A DNA stretch of 64,000 bases, from the NCBI GenBank assembly GCA_016647705.1, contig CM028328.1, positions 52,437,647 through 52,501,646 of the forward strand. The letters run 5' to 3'. Below the pieces are notes generated by a model. That model was given only the letters and a program-made list of their open reading frames with translations. It made no database searches and was not told where the DNA came from. The DNA comes from Eucommia ulmoides (lineage: Eukaryota; Streptophyta; Magnoliopsida; Garryales; Eucommiaceae). The translations under genes were made by a program, and so were the position numbers. Of this stretch, positions 36,601-47,862 are shown one piece after another (the stretch's first letter is position 1; every line of letters starts with the position of its first letter).

Positions 36601-37223
36601 AGTGGGAATAGTTTTGTGGGAGTGAATATGAATAACATTTTTTTTTCTCATATTTTTAAAGAATTTAAGAAAGTCCTAAATTACTCCTAAATTTTTTTAA
36701 ACAGAAACATGTTTACCATACACATTTCTGTACATTAATCTCAAAATTTTTGGAGCGAGAACATGAATTAGAGAATAAAAATAGTAACCAAACGGGGGCC
36801 TAGTTTCTTTAACTCGTTAGGTGGTGGTGTTTGGTAGAATGGAATTCAACTCTTGAAATGGGAACTGAAAATGAATGGAATGAAATTTATCTAGTGGTTT
36901 TACATATATTCATTTGTAATTCTGATTCTGATATTCCAATTCCATGAAACCAAACGGTACCTTAAATTCCTGCCAAAAATTCGTTTTGGCTTAGATTGTC
37001 CGAAATTGGAGCAGGTAAAAACGAATGCAGGTTTCTCCAGGTTATATTCAACTAATTTCATTAAAATGAAATGCAGGTTTCTCCAGGTACCGAATCTTCA
37101 TTTGCCCAAGAATTTGCAGCAGTCAACACCGTTGACAAACACTATTGCGTGCTCGGGGAAGTCAACAAGAAAGCAGTCATAACCCCTGATTTCGATTCGA
37201 TCTTGGACTCCGACTTGGGATGA
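30668..37223 (+). CDS. RPC4: DNA-directed RNA polymerase III subunit RPC4 (nine coding exons)
   Basis: It encodes the RPC4 (Rpc53/POLR3D-type) subunit of RNA polymerase III, the nuclear enzyme making tRNAs and 5S rRNA. With its partner RPC5 the family forms a TFIIF-like heterodimer acting in initiation, termination and reinitiation. Exons: 30668-30703, 30830-30894, 30988-31066, 32185-32221, 32492-32718, 32815-32878, 33677-33765, 34692-34982, 37077-37223; total 1035 nt, 344 aa, all borders GT..AG with frame kept. The N-terminus (MDPDPRSPSPRK, then VRFAPKGPPRRK) and VQVAFGP, YPISLPLRRPYSG, LPAGYMGKMLVYKSGAIK and the C-terminal LGEVNKKAVITPD are family landmarks. A lysine run (about residues 135-145, exon 5) is a likely nuclear signal. 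Start: first in-frame ATG, matching relatives. Exon 4 (37 nt) is the least certain. Confidence 0.9.
30785..30793 (+). promoter_or_regulatory. Telo-box in RPC4 intron 1
   Basis: AAACCCTAA, a motif frequent near the 5' ends of plant genes for translation and ribosome production, lies 82 bases into intron 1. Its function here is inference. Confidence 0.4.
31605..31815. mobile_element. Short MITE-like repeat in RPC4 intron 3 (copy a)
   Basis: A ~210-bp unit carrying TTCCCAGAAAACTTGGAACA, GGGATCAATTCTG, GGAGCAGGACAAAATCAGAT and GGAACAGAAACAC-like blocks, closely matched by 31898-32110 in the same intron. The ends show a weak inverted TTTGTTCC/GGAACAGAAACAC pair. Confidence 0.65.
31898..32110. mobile_element. 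Short MITE-like repeat in RPC4 intron 3 (copy b)
   Basis: Second copy of the same unit, about 85% similar by eye to 31605-31815. It ends 75 bases before exon 4. Further, more diverged copies are at 33795-34000, 34525-34660 and 35015-35225. Confidence 0.65.
32908..33345. mobile_element. ~440-bp MITE in RPC4 intron 6
   Basis: Inverted ends GTTTGGTTAGTGTTTCTGTT and AACAGAAACAATAACCAAAC bound it. Its middle has a GGTGGCCGGCAGG-like block. The same family occurs at 35959-36797, in reverse at 47521-47862, and distantly at 29941-30459. The exact target duplication was not resolved, so the superfamily is left open. Confidence 0.75.
33795..34000. mobile_element. Short MITE-like repeat in RPC4 intron 7 (copy c)
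   Basis: It is bounded by GTGTTTGTTTGTGTTTCTGTT and AACAGAAACACTTGACAAAC, an imperfect inverted pair. The interior shares TTCCCAAAAAACTTGGAAC with the intron 3 copies. Confidence 0.65.
34058..34497. mobile_element. Mutator-like MITE in RPC4 intron 7
   Basis: Inverted ends GAGTTAATCGCCTTTTACCC and GGGTAAAAGGCAATTAACCC flank a 440-bp AT-rich body. The neighbours TAATATGAT (34049-34057) and TAACATGAC (34498-34506) match at 7/9, with both differences C/T. A 9-base duplication is the Mutator hallmark. Confidence 0.8.
34525..34660. mobile_element. Short MITE-like repeat in RPC4 intron 7 (copy d)
   Basis: It carries CGTTCTGAAAAACTTAAGAAC and GGAACAGAAACACTTGACAAAC and is shorter than the other copies. 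It ends about 30 bases before exon 8. Confidence 0.55.
35015..35225. mobile_element. Short MITE-like repeat in RPC4 intron 8 (copy e)
   Basis: It has TTTCCAAAGAACTTGGAACA and GGGAACACTAAACATGCGG blocks as in copies a-d. It begins about 30 bases after exon 8. Confidence 0.5.
35959..36797. mobile_element. MITE in RPC4 intron 8, split by a 0.4-kb insertion
   Basis: Same family as 32908-33345: CTACTTCCAATAAACTGGGA, GAAGTATTCCGGAAATA, GGGAATAGTTTTGTGGGAGT and the TAGTAACCAAACGGGG end. Homology breaks at about 36085 and resumes near 36480. The intervening block contains the 36198-36358 tandem repeats. Confidence 0.7.
36198..36358. repeat. Three ~55-bp tandem repeats
   Basis: The unit TGTTGTACAGTAACATTTRYA..CATTCATTATGTTGTTGTTGATATTG occurs three times, the third copy most diverged. 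Confidence 0.75.
36829..36962. mobile_element. Small MITE in RPC4 intron 8
   Basis: Inverted ends GGTGTTTGGTAGAATGGAATT and AATTCCATGAAACCAAACGGTACC flank 134 bp of non-coding sequence, like the small foldback elements common in eudicots. Confidence 0.6.
37024..37088 (+). repeat. Duplicated splice acceptor of RPC4 exon 9
   Basis: AATGCAGGTTTCTCCAGGT occurs at 37024-37042 and again at 37070-37088, 46 bases apart. The second copy carries the acceptor that keeps the frame. Using the first would give 12 codons and then a TGA. Confidence 0.85.
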
Positions 37224-39174
37224 GGCAAGTAATTGACATTTTCGTTCAAAAAAAAAAAAAGAAAAGAGGGTGGCGGCGTAAATAAGTAGGTGTATGGCAG
37301 ATTTTTCATATTTTAATTTATAAGAGATGCAAATACATGGCTGGGTATTGCTAGAATCCTTGAATTGTTTCTCGATAGATTAGATTGTGTACTGATGAAC
37401 AATGTAATTGTTGATGAATCTACTCAAAAGGAACCAAGGCTTGTAGACTACAAGTTATCTAGAGTGCTTCTCTAGTCGTAGGTCTAGTGTTCAAAATTCC
37501 CTTCCCAACCGTTTGTACCAAAAGTAGGAAAAAAAATTAATCTTATCAAAAGCTCTATTAAAATTCATTTGTTTTGTGTAGCAATGATGAAATTGTAATT
37601 TATTCCCTTGTGTTATTTTTGTAAACACTTTACCTTCCCGCGATATAAAGTAAAGTGCAACTGTTACGTTTTCTATTAAAATTAATTGTTGAACTTCAAA
37701 AACTCAAAATTAATAAATAGGTACGGATTGAAAAATGAAAAAATTACCAAGTGGACCCAAATTAAGCGTGTAATTACCAATTGATTCCAACTGTTTAAAT
37801 TTGAACCAAGCAACCTTGATGTGCATATATTCCGAATTATTTAGTTCCAATTTCAAAAAAACGCAAAAATTGGCAATGACTTATTTTCCCTACATGATTC
37901 GTAGGATTAAAATTTTTCATATTTAAATTTCACACAAAATCATGTTATTAAAATTTTATTGTAAATATTTTTTTTACGATTTAATTATATATTCAGATTC
38001 ATCTTAATAAAATTTTCAAAATGATATCACATCCATTTTTTTATTTTTTTTATTAATTTTAAATTCGTGTTACATTTAAAGTGGTACTTCCAGAATTTTC
38101 ACTTTTTATATTCGTGTTACAATTAACACGGTTTTACAGTTAATGTTATATGTAACATTCACATGCGTCCTAGAACTTTAAAAAAATACATTAATATTTC
38201 ATTTTAAAGATGGTGATTTATAGATCATTATGATGTAAAAATCATTAAACAACAATCACAATTGGAAGAAATTGTAAGTTTCGTTTTTTTGTTTTATTGG
38301 TAGTTATTACCATATTTTGTTCCACGTTTTTAGCGGTGACAACATATATAAAAAGTGCAGATTCATTAATTAGAGTAAATTTGTCCACAAATCTCCAACT
38401 GGGATTGCCTGATAATTGCCATTTGAATAATATCCATTTTTTTCTTCTTCTTTTCTTTTATGACCCTGGGTTAGGTGAGGTCGGGATTAATATAAGAATA
38501 AATTTGTCATTTTACGTAAAAAAAAATCTTTTAGCTGTTGAATTTTACTTTAAAACACAAAAGATAAAGTGTTTACCGAAATACAAACGTAGGTGAATTT
38601 TATTTTCAATTGTGCCTTGATAAATTTTAACATTAATTTTAACCATTAAATCAGTAAAAAATGTGAGACCTACCCGAACAAAAAATATAAACCCTGCCTT
38701 AAATACCCGTTTGACAGATAGTTTTAATCGCCAAAAAGAAATTCAAAATGTTGGATCCTACTAGATTGTGTGGCTTGATTTGAGTTCGGATCTTCTTTTA
38801 TCACTAAAAACATCGAGAGAAAAACTTTATTATGTCGTATCCTTATACGTCCCATTAAATAAAGTATTTTTTTTCTTTTTCATGTTAATAATAAAGAGAA
38901 TTATGGGCATGGGGTAAAAATGTGATTTGGAAATTAATTAAATAAATAATTAATTATAAAAAATGAAATATTATTTAAGAATAATTGGAGTCAACTCCAT
39001 TTTTTATTAGTTAAGACATATGTGTGGCCATCACACTCTCTACCACGATGCACCACCAAAATGACTCCATCACAACGCCGCCACCAAACCCTTTGTCCAC
39101 TGTAGTGACAACGACCACTACCAAAGGCTCCGCCTAACGCCGCCACCATCAAGCTGAAGACAATCAACATCACA
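37224..39174. other. RPC4 3' flank and AT-rich spacer
   Basis: No gene is seen. The first 200 bases are likely 3' UTR, containing AATGTAATTGTTGATG near 37400 as a possible end region. The rest is AT-rich, with a short CCACC/GCCGCC-rich block at 39030-39150 just before the retrotransposon. Confidence 0.5.
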
Positions 39175-39179
39175 AGAAG

Positions 39180-40066
39180 TGTCACATGGTCAAATTTTCA
39201 ACACAAATTTCTAACCAAGTGATGGTCTGATCGTTGGCACAATCAATCAATTACGTTCTTGCAACATTCTACAACAAAACGCACCAAAAACAGACAGTAT
39301 AAAACGCACCCCCGCACAGGCACAAAAACGATTACGAGTAAACCCAACATTGTATTAAACTCAGGAATAAGGAACCAGAAAGTTTACAATCTGTCTAATT
39401 TCGCATGAACTAACTCTCTAACTCAAAATTAGACATCTACAATCAGTATTTATAGGAATAATAGGTAGTATACATCCCCAACAGCTTAGGCAGGAAGTTG
39501 ATACATGTCAGACAGTTGCCCAGCCCACAGATGGGTAGTTTTCCCTAGCCTGATCTGTCTAAACTGCACCGTAACTGCCTGCAACTGTACGTAACTTCCA
39601 GTCGCCTTCAGCTGTCATGAGCTAACACCTTAGCCTATCATTTTTTGTTGTTAAACATCATGCCAACACACTGCCTGGTTGTCGTCTTATTCCTTTAGTC
39701 ATGCCGACAGATGTCGACACCTTATCATACCGCCTAACTGCCCAAAACGTGTCTTGCTCATACATTCTGTCTTGTTTGCTTGGCCTCATGCTCAAACTAG
39801 CTCTCGTGAATGTCGATCCTAGCGTTACACCTAGGATCATCGTGTGCCTCATTTCAACGTGCCCGATGTCCGTTCACATCGTCCAGCGACACCGTTGTGT
39901 GCCACGCATACCAACGCATACCAATGCCTTCCGTCTTGCCTCCGCATCATCCAGCATTGCTCCGTTTAGCTAAGTTAACGAGTCTGATTAACTAGGCAGG
40001 GGCGTTGGCTTAGACATGACACCAAAATCTAACACAACGTCCTATCCCGATCTCAAGGGGCTAACA
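39180..40066 (-). repeat. 3' LTR of the chromovirus
   Basis: 887 bp, from TGTCACATGG to GGGCTAACA on the + strand. It aligns throughout with 44609-45463. Short ORFs seen on either strand (39658-39995) lie within LTR sequence. Confidence 0.85.
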
Positions 40067-40090
40067 AACCACCCCCACCAAAAGAGGTCG
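40067..40090 (-). other. Polypurine tract of the chromovirus
   Basis: The minus strand reads TTTTGGTGGGGGTGGTT directly before the TGTTAGCCCC start of the 3' LTR. Confidence 0.65.
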
Positions 40091-43000
40091 ACGTCCTTGT
40101 CGGAGGGTGTTTGTCCCAATACTCTTTAATCTGTTTTTCAAACTGCTAGAGGGTTACATCTTTCTTCCAGCTAGCGTCTACTTCAGTTGAACTTTTCCAT
40201 TGAACAAAGAAATAGGTCATTTGGTTCTTCTTACTCATACCTTCGATTTTGTGATCTAGAATTTTCTCAACGTCCTTCTCAAACTGTTTACGGATTACAG
40301 GCAATGCTTGCCTCACCTGTTTTCTACCCAAATCCAGCAAGTCCTCATTGAAAGGTTTTAGAAAATTTATGTGGAATGTGGGGGTGGATCTTCAACTTGT
40401 CTGGTACTTTCAACCAGCAAGCAATGTTTTTTACTTTCTTGACCACCTCAAATGGTTCGTCGTACTTTGGTATCAACCCTTAGTGTACCATTTTACTTCT
40501 TATCTTCTTCTAAATTTGCGGAGTGAGTTTCAACATTACTCGATCTCCGACTATGAATTCCAATTCTCTGCAGTGCTGATCTGCATACTTCTTCATTCTC
40601 CGGCTAGCCTTTGTCAAACTGTCATTAGCCTTATCAATCAACTTATGTTTTACCTGAGCGAATTGATAGGCGGCAGGACAACTCCCACCAGTACGCTGGG
40701 CAGCCACTTCGTTTGGTGTTAGAGGCTGTTGCCCGTTTGCAATCTCAAATGGACTCATTCCCATTGCTGACGACTTGTGCAGATTATAGCAAAATTATGC
40801 ATTGTCCAACAACTCGACCTAGTTTTTTTGGCTCACCATCATATAATGTCATAGGTACTCCTCCAATAATTGACTCATCTATTCGGTCTGTCCATCCGTC
40901 TGAGGATGGTTTGTTGTGAAAAATTTCAGTTCGATGCCCATCATATTAAACAGCACCATCCAAAAACGTCCTGTGAAACTAGTATCTCGATCACTAATTA
41001 TGTCTTCAGGTAGCCCAAAGTATTTTACAACGTTTTTGTAAAATAATTCTACCGCAACATCAGCAGGACATGCATGGGGTACAGGAATAAACACTAGATA
41101 CTTGGAAAAACGATCGACAACAACAAAAATTGAACGCATACCATCACCTTTTGAAAAACCAGAAATGTAATCCATTGAAATGGACTGTCACGATTTTTCC
41201 GGGATTGGCAATGGTTGTAGCAATCCAACTTCTTTCTTTCTCTCCAACTTATCTTGTTAGCACACAAGACAAATCTTGACATAGGTCTCTATGTCGTCTT
41301 TCATCTTCGGCCAATAAAACGACAGAGATAACAACGCATACATTCTTTTAACATTGGGGTACCCTGTCTAATGAGTGTTAAGTGCCTTGCGTAACAGCTC
41401 TCTTCTTAGTCCTCCTCCACTCGGGACATAGGGTCGGCTCCCTTTGACAAATAACAACCCGTCTTCCACCCAATGCCTTCAGACAATGCCATCATCAACT
41501 TGTTGCCAAAGTTTTTGGTAAGAAGTGTCATGTGGGGACTGATCTCTAATTCTTTGTAAGAAATCAGTTTTCACCCGTGAAATCGACACAACATATTCCA
41601 GAAATTCCATCCAGCTCAATGCATCAGCAACCCAATTGGATTTTCCCGATTTGTTTACCCAGGTAAAATCGAACTCGACAAAGAATTCTTGTCACCATGC
41701 CTGTTTCAGTGTTAATTTCTTTTGGGTCTTAAAGTAGGTGTTTGCCACGTTGTCGGTCATCACCGTAAACTTTATCCCCATCAGGTAATGGTTCCATATA
41801 TCGAGGCAGTGAACAATAGTCGTCATCTCTTTTTCATGCGTCAAGTACCGTTGTTCAACATCCTTCAACTTTCTGCTCTCGTAAGCAACTAAGGTGTCCT
41901 TCTTGCACCAAGACACCACTGATTGCTCTGTCGAATGCATTTGTCCACACCTCGAAAGGCACCTCAAACCGTGGCAGTCTCAAAACGGGTTCCGCGAAAA
42001 CTGCAGCTTTCAGCCTGTCAAATGCTTGTTGGTATTTCAAAGTCCATTCCCACTTTGCGTCTTTTCTCAATAAATCTGTCAGTAGACTCACCTTCTTTGG
42101 GTATCCTTTTATGAACTTCCGATAGTAATTCACAAGTCCAAGAAACGAATGCAGTTCCGCAACCTTCTTCGGTGTTGCCCAATCAACAATGGCATGCACC
42201 TTACGTTCATCCATAGCTCACCTAGTGTCCAAGGAACATCACATCCTCACAGCAAAATTCACATTTTTCCTTCTTCACATACAGTTGGTTCTCTCTCAGC
42301 CTAGAGAGAATCGTTTTCAAGTGCACAATATGATCTTCTAGCGTCTCGCTATAGATCACAATATCGTCAAGATAGACGACAACAAAACGGTTCAAAAACT
42401 CGTACAAAACATCATTCATCATATTACAGAATGTAGCAGGGGCATTGGTTAAACCAAACGGCATTACCAGAAAATTGTAGGAACCATATTGTGTTACACA
42501 CATCGTCTTTGGTTCGTCGCCTGTTGCTATTCAAACCTGCCAATATCCTGATCTCAGGTCTAACTTTGTGAAATACTTGGCTCGTGCAAGATTATCAAAC
42601 AAGTCTGCAACATTAGGAATGGAATACTCATTCTTAATCGTCACCTTGTTTAATGCTTGGTAGTCGACACACATGCGCATTGAGCCATCATCTTTCTTCT
42701 GGAACAGAACCGGTGCACCATACAGAGCTTTTGACGACTTCATATACCTGGAATCCAAAGTTCTCTAATTTGTTTTCTAAGTTCAGCCAACTCTGATGGA
42801 GACATCCGGTAAGGGGCTTGTATAGGAGGCCTTGCTTTGGGTTCCAATTCAATCTTGTGATCAACAACCCGCCTAGGATGAGGGGTCTCCAGGAGTTCCG
42901 GGGGCATAATATCGTTGAACTCATTGAGAATTTCAGCGACAGTGTCAGGTACTTCCACCATCTGGTCGGGTTTGATTTCGATTAGTGCAGCAAGGTAGGT

Positions 43001-44582
43001 ATCCTCGCTATGCCTCAACCCCGACTTGACTTGCAAAGCCGACAGCATACCAACCTTCCTCTTTCCTTCCTTCTTAGATTGTTCACGTTCAGCAACGTGA
43101 ACAAAAGTAGGCCATTCCTTATCCGTAATCAACAAGCCCCCAAGATAAGGCATCACCACTACCTTGGCCACTACTAGAAATTTCATTCCTAAGATGACAT
43201 CGAAATTATCCAAAGGTATTGCCATCAAATTCACATTTCTTTTCCACGTACTGATCTTTAATTCGGCACAAGCTAAGCCACAGATGGGCATAGCTTCTGA
43301 GTTCACCGCTTTGATCCGGCTAGGATTCTTCACCAATCCTAACTTAAGGTTGTTAACTTCTCGGTCAGCAACGAAGTTGTGGGTAGCACCAGTATCCACC
43401 ATCACTAGCATTTCACAACGTTTATCAGCATTTTCACATACAACAAGCTACGTTGTTATGACGGGGTCTTCTCAGCACGAAGTGTGCTAAGAATCTGCGA
43501 TGGATTAACTCGCGTAGGAGATTCTTCACCGTCATCTCCCGAGTCCTCGGCAACAATAGCATTGATCTTCTCCTTCTTGGGGTAATCTCTCATCCGGTGG
43601 GGTTCGCTGCATAGGAAACACCCTTGATTCTTGTTGTCTTTGAACCGAGATAATCCCTCACCTTTAGATTTAACTTGGAAATCTCCAACATTTCCCTTTA
43701 TCTTTGGATCACGAGCCTTATTCTTCTTGTCTTTCAAACCACCGTATTTGTCTTTGCCCTTGGTGCCGACAGTAAATTTGCGTCAATCACTAAGTTTGTA
43801 ATTGGCCAAACTATCAGCAGCAACAATTGCAGCCGACAAGTCATGCACACCTTGCCACCGTAATTCGGCTTGTGCCTACTGTTGCAACCCCGACATGAAA
43901 TTGAACAATTTGTCCTTCTTAGACATGTTTTTTATGTCCAGCATCATAGAGGTAAAGTTATTTACATACTCACATACCATACCCGTCTGTCTCAAATTCT
44001 TTAGGGACTCCCGAGCAACCCAGGAAATGTTATTGGGCAAGAATTGTTCCTTCAACTTTTTCTACAAATCGCTCTACTTCGTGATCGGCTCACGATCTTT
44101 GTCTGAAACACGTGTCCTCCACCATAGCTTCACATCGCCACTAAGATACATCGTGGTTATGGTCACCCTAGAGTCTCGAACGTGTGCAGCCTTGAAATGT
44201 TGCTCAACGTCCCACATAAAGTTCTCAATTCTTTGGCGTTTCTAGCGCCAAAGAACGGTTTAGGTTCTGATACTCGTACCTTCACTGATCCATCTCGCGT
44301 TCCCTGTCCAACGACGACCTTTTTCAAGATGGAGACTTCTTCTTCCACACTTCCAAGGTTTATCTTCCAGACATCAATCAGTGCACTCATGTCCTCCGTT
44401 ATGGACTTGAATCTGGCAGATGTATCGATATAGAATTCTTCAAAGGAAGCCCAAGGATTTAAAATCTCGACCCTCAGTTCAGCGTTATGGACAGAGAGAT
44501 TTATCTCGTCAGCCTTTGATGGTGCACCAACGTAGTCTTCCAACGCTTCCAGTCAACTGTTTACACTTGATGCAGAGGCCAT
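40067..44582 (-). pseudogene. Broken gag-pol of the chromovirus
   Basis: Domains appear in order on the minus strand. Gag (44582 to about 43456) has a stop at codon 10 and a zinc knuckle whose last Cys position holds Tyr (GCFLCSEPHRMRDYP). Aspartic protease has VDTGATHNF (about 43400). Reverse transcriptase (42758-42222) has the YLDD catalytic motif at about 42374-42363. RNase H (42214-41692) has WTNAF where an Asp is expected. Integrase (about 41290-40510) has a stop in its zinc-binding region and another before MDYISG. The chromodomain is at 40340-40146. Frame breaks separate most blocks. No functional product can be made from this copy. Confidence 0.9.
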
Positions 44583-44594
44583 TTTTGTTACCCT

Positions 44595-44608
44595 GCTCTA
44601 ATACCCAT
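44595..44608 (-). other. Primer-binding site of the chromovirus
   Basis: The minus strand reads ATGGGTATTAGAGC just after the 5' LTR, an altered form of the initiator-Met-tRNA site TGGTATCAGAGC. Confidence 0.7.
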
Positions 44609-45463
44609 TGTCACAAGGTTAAATTTTCAACACGGATTTCTAACCAAATGAAGGTCTGATCGTTGGCACAATCAGTCAGTCACGTTCCTGCAACGTTCTA
44701 CAACAAAACGCATAAAAAACAGACAGTATAAAACGCACCCACACACAGGCACATAAATGATTACGGGTAAACCCAACCTTGTATTAAACTCAAGAATAAG
44801 GAAACATAAAGTTTACAATCTATCTAATTTTGCAGGAACTCTCTAACCCAAACATATACAATCAGTATTTATAGGAACAATAGGCAGTTGACATCCCCAA
44901 CTGCTTAGGCAGGAGGTTGACACATGTCAGACAATTGTCCAGCCCACAGATGGGCAATTTTTTCCAGCCTGATCTGTCCAAACTGCACCGTATTGCACGT
45001 AACTTTCAGTCTCCTTCAGTTATCAAGAGTTAACACCTTAGCCCATCGTTTTCTGTTGTTGAATGTCATGCCAACACATTGCCTGATTGTCGTCTTGTTC
45101 CTTTGGTCATGCCAACGGATGTCGATGCCTCTCCATACCGCCCAACTGCCCAGAACGTGCCTTGCGCCCACATTCTGTCTCGTTTGCTTGACCTCATGCT
45201 CAAGCTGGCCCTCATGAATGTTAATCCTAGTGTTGCGCCTAAGATCACCATGCTTCGTTTCAGCGTGTTCGATGTCCTCTCATATCATTCAACGACGCCA
45301 TTGTGTGTCACGCATGCCAATGTTTTCCGTCTTGCCTCCGCATCATCCAACATTACTTTGTTTAGCCAAGTTAACCGAGTCTAGTTAACCAGGCAGGGAC
45401 ATTGGCTTAGACATGGCACCAAAATCTAACCCAACGTCCTATCTTGATCTCAAGGGGCTAATA
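44609..45463 (-). repeat. 5' LTR of the chromovirus
   Basis: 855 bp, homologous to 39180-40066. The outer terminal dinucleotide is changed by one C-to-T on the + strand (GGGCTAATA against GGGCTAACA). Confidence 0.85.
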
Positions 45464-45468
45464 GGAAG

Positions 45469-46782
45469 ACACTAGGGGTGATCATAGGCCCGAGGGCCTG
45501 TCCAATCGGCCTAGCCTATTGTCTTTTTTTAGGACTGAGGTTTTATTTTTGAGTCCATGGACAGAACTAGGACTCCAAAATTTAAACCCATTCATTATTA
45601 GGGCGCATCACAAGAAGGGGCGCATCACAAGAAGACAGTGTCTTCTAGAGACCTCTCTCTTTGTTTTAAATCTCTTACCTTCCATATCCATTTTTTTTTA
45701 TTTTTTTTTGGCAAATTTCAATTGAAAGAAAGATGAACAAATTTGAAATTTCAAAATTTTTGTTGCAAATATATAAAATATTTGTAAAAAAATTCTACAA
45801 ATTTGTAAATTTGATGTTATTTTGATTTCATTTGATATATTTATCTCCCCATGCATTTGAGATATGACACTTCTAGTTTGTTTGCTTTTTTCAAATTCTA
45901 GATATGCATTTATCTAGTGATTTTTGTTGTGATGATAGTGGTAGTATTCGAGAGCAATGATGGTAGTAATGAATGTTTATGTCACAAATGTTCCTTGTGA
46001 TGGTAAAATATGATAAACACAAACGATAAGTTCGTTCTTGTTTTTGCCTTCTAATTATGTGTTTCATGTAATAGTCCTTAACTTGTTCTTGAACTTATCA
46101 ATCGTCGCATTAGCGAGGGGAGCTCTGCCTCTAAAAACCACATCTTTACTCGACCAATAGGCCAAAAAAGAGCAGAGTATCGGGTACGCAATCAAACGGC
46201 GGCTACCGCGGCAACAACGGTGCATTCCATGGTCAACAAGAGGAAGATGAAGGAAATTAAAAAACACTTTTGAGCCTTGAGTTTTGGATGATTGTTCAAA
46301 TAAACCCTATTTAATTCATTGATGAAAAATGATAAATATCCTTAATTTTTATTTTTTATTTAAAAAAAAAATACAAAATTAATCTTAATTCCATGAAATA
46401 TTTAACAATTACAATTAAAATTAAATTAAAATCACAGGAGACAAGTGCTCACAAAAAAATTAAAATATCATTTGGTCAAACCACCTTAAAATATCATTTG
46501 GTCAAACCACAAGAGGTATAATAAAGTGCCATTAACCCTATACTTTTCAAAATCCAAACATAATCAAACATCCTCTTACTAACTGCCAAAATATTCATTC
46601 AATCAAAATTTAATACACAAAAATAATATCCATTTATACTCACATGTTCTTCCAACCAGAACAACACATCCCAAATCAATCAGGGATTATTCATTAGTGT
46701 TTAATTGTTTTAGTATTATAATTTTATTTCTTATATATATATGTATGTATTACACGATATATGTTATTAAGTTCGCCATATT
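45469..46782. other. Spacer, no gene seen
   Basis: AT-rich sequence. It contains a short direct repeat AAAATATCATTTGGTCAAACCAC (46463-46512) and a 67-codon minus ORF at 46064-46267 without recognisable features. Confidence 0.5.
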
Positions 46783-46949
46783 AAAGGGCAGTCTGGTGCT
46801 GCAAAACTCTCGCTATGTGCAGAGTCTAGGAAAAGGTTGGACCAATTGAGTCTATTACGCAGTATTACCTTAGTTTGCAAGAGGTTATTTCCACGAATCA
46901 AACCCATGACCTCCAAGTCACACGGTGACAACTTTTACCGTTTTGTCAT
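46783..46949 (-). mobile_element. Au-like SINE (tRNA-derived)
   Basis: Read on the minus strand it begins with a tRNA-like head: a GGTAAAAGTTGTCACC box A region and, after GGAGGTCATG, GGTTTGATTC as box B. It continues with CCTCTTGCA, a TACTGCGTA block and ATAGCGAGAGTTTTGCAGCACC, and ends in GACTGCCCTTT. This order matches the widespread plant Au SINE. It is diverged from the family consensus as I know it, so it is an old insertion. Confidence 0.8.
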
Positions 46950-47520
46950 ATTATTTATATATTATTTATTTTAATTAATGTTTAATGACCAGGCCAGGTT
47001 GAGACCATGACAAGATATTGTGAACGTAGTTTTGGGTGAAAAAAAATAAAAAAAACCTTCCGGGTTGGGCGAGATGCTTCCCTCTAAATATTTCAGCTCC
47101 TCATCTCAACCATTAATTAATTTCAAATCAATCTCAATAGAGGATTGTGATTTATAATATAGATTGGATTTTTTTTTTCAGACATTACTGTGTGTACATG
47201 AGAACAAAGAAGCTACTGACCTTATACCCATCAACTCTTCAACAGCCACACAAAAGAATGGATCCCACCTCTCAAATTATTGTGTTTCTGTAAATTAAAA
47301 CAGCGAAAAAATAAAAAATAAATTAGTAAAAAGTAAGAAAAATACATAAATAATTATTATATGGAAACATTCGTCCAATGTTTTTTTTCTCTTTATTTTT
47401 TAATCTCCCAAATAAAGTATTATTCATTCGGTTAATATTAATTGAATTGAATTGAACCATCAGTGTATTGAATTTCTGGTTCATATACTTGATAAAATAA
47501 GTTGATAAAGATTAGGACTT
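46950..47520. other. Spacer, no gene seen
   Basis: AT-rich sequence with no repeat family or ORF worth naming. Confidence 0.5.
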
Positions 47521-47862
47521 GTTTGGTTACTGTTTTTATTCCCGGATTCCTGTTACGGCTCCCAAAACTCTTTAGGATTAATGTACAGAAACACATTTGG
47601 TAAACACGTTTTTATTCCCAAAATTTTAAGAGTAATTTGTGACTATTTCCTGAATTCCTTAAGAATCTAAGGGGGGAAAAAAATTAATTCCTATGCACTT
47701 CAATAAAACTATTCCCACTAACACTCCGCCGGCCGCCGCCACCACCCTACCAGCCAAACATGTTTCCATTTCAAGAATACTTTAGAACGAAAACAGAATT
47801 CACATCTCATCTCATCCCAATTATATTGGAAATAGAAATAGAAAAACATACACTAACCAAAT
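47521..47862. mobile_element. MITE, same family as in RPC4 introns, reverse orientation
   Basis: GTTTGGTTACTGTTTTTATT and the ACACTAACCAAATG end form the inverted pair. The interior is the reverse complement of the 32908-33345 copy, including a GCCGGCCGCCGCCACCA block. Confidence 0.7.

Larger units (their letters stand above)
39180..45463 (-). mobile_element. Full-length, inactivated Ty3/gypsy chromovirus
   Basis: It has the structure (minus strand) 5' LTR 45463-44609, primer site, gag-pol remnant, polypurine tract, 3' LTR 40066-39180. LTRs start TGTTAG (mutated to TATTAG in the 5' copy) and end TGACA. Flanks AGAAG (39175-39179) and GGAAG (45464-45468) match at 4/5. The LTRs differ by many substitutions and small indels, and the coding region has stops and frame breaks, so the copy is old and dead. 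A chromodomain after integrase places it among chromoviruses. Confidence 0.9.
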
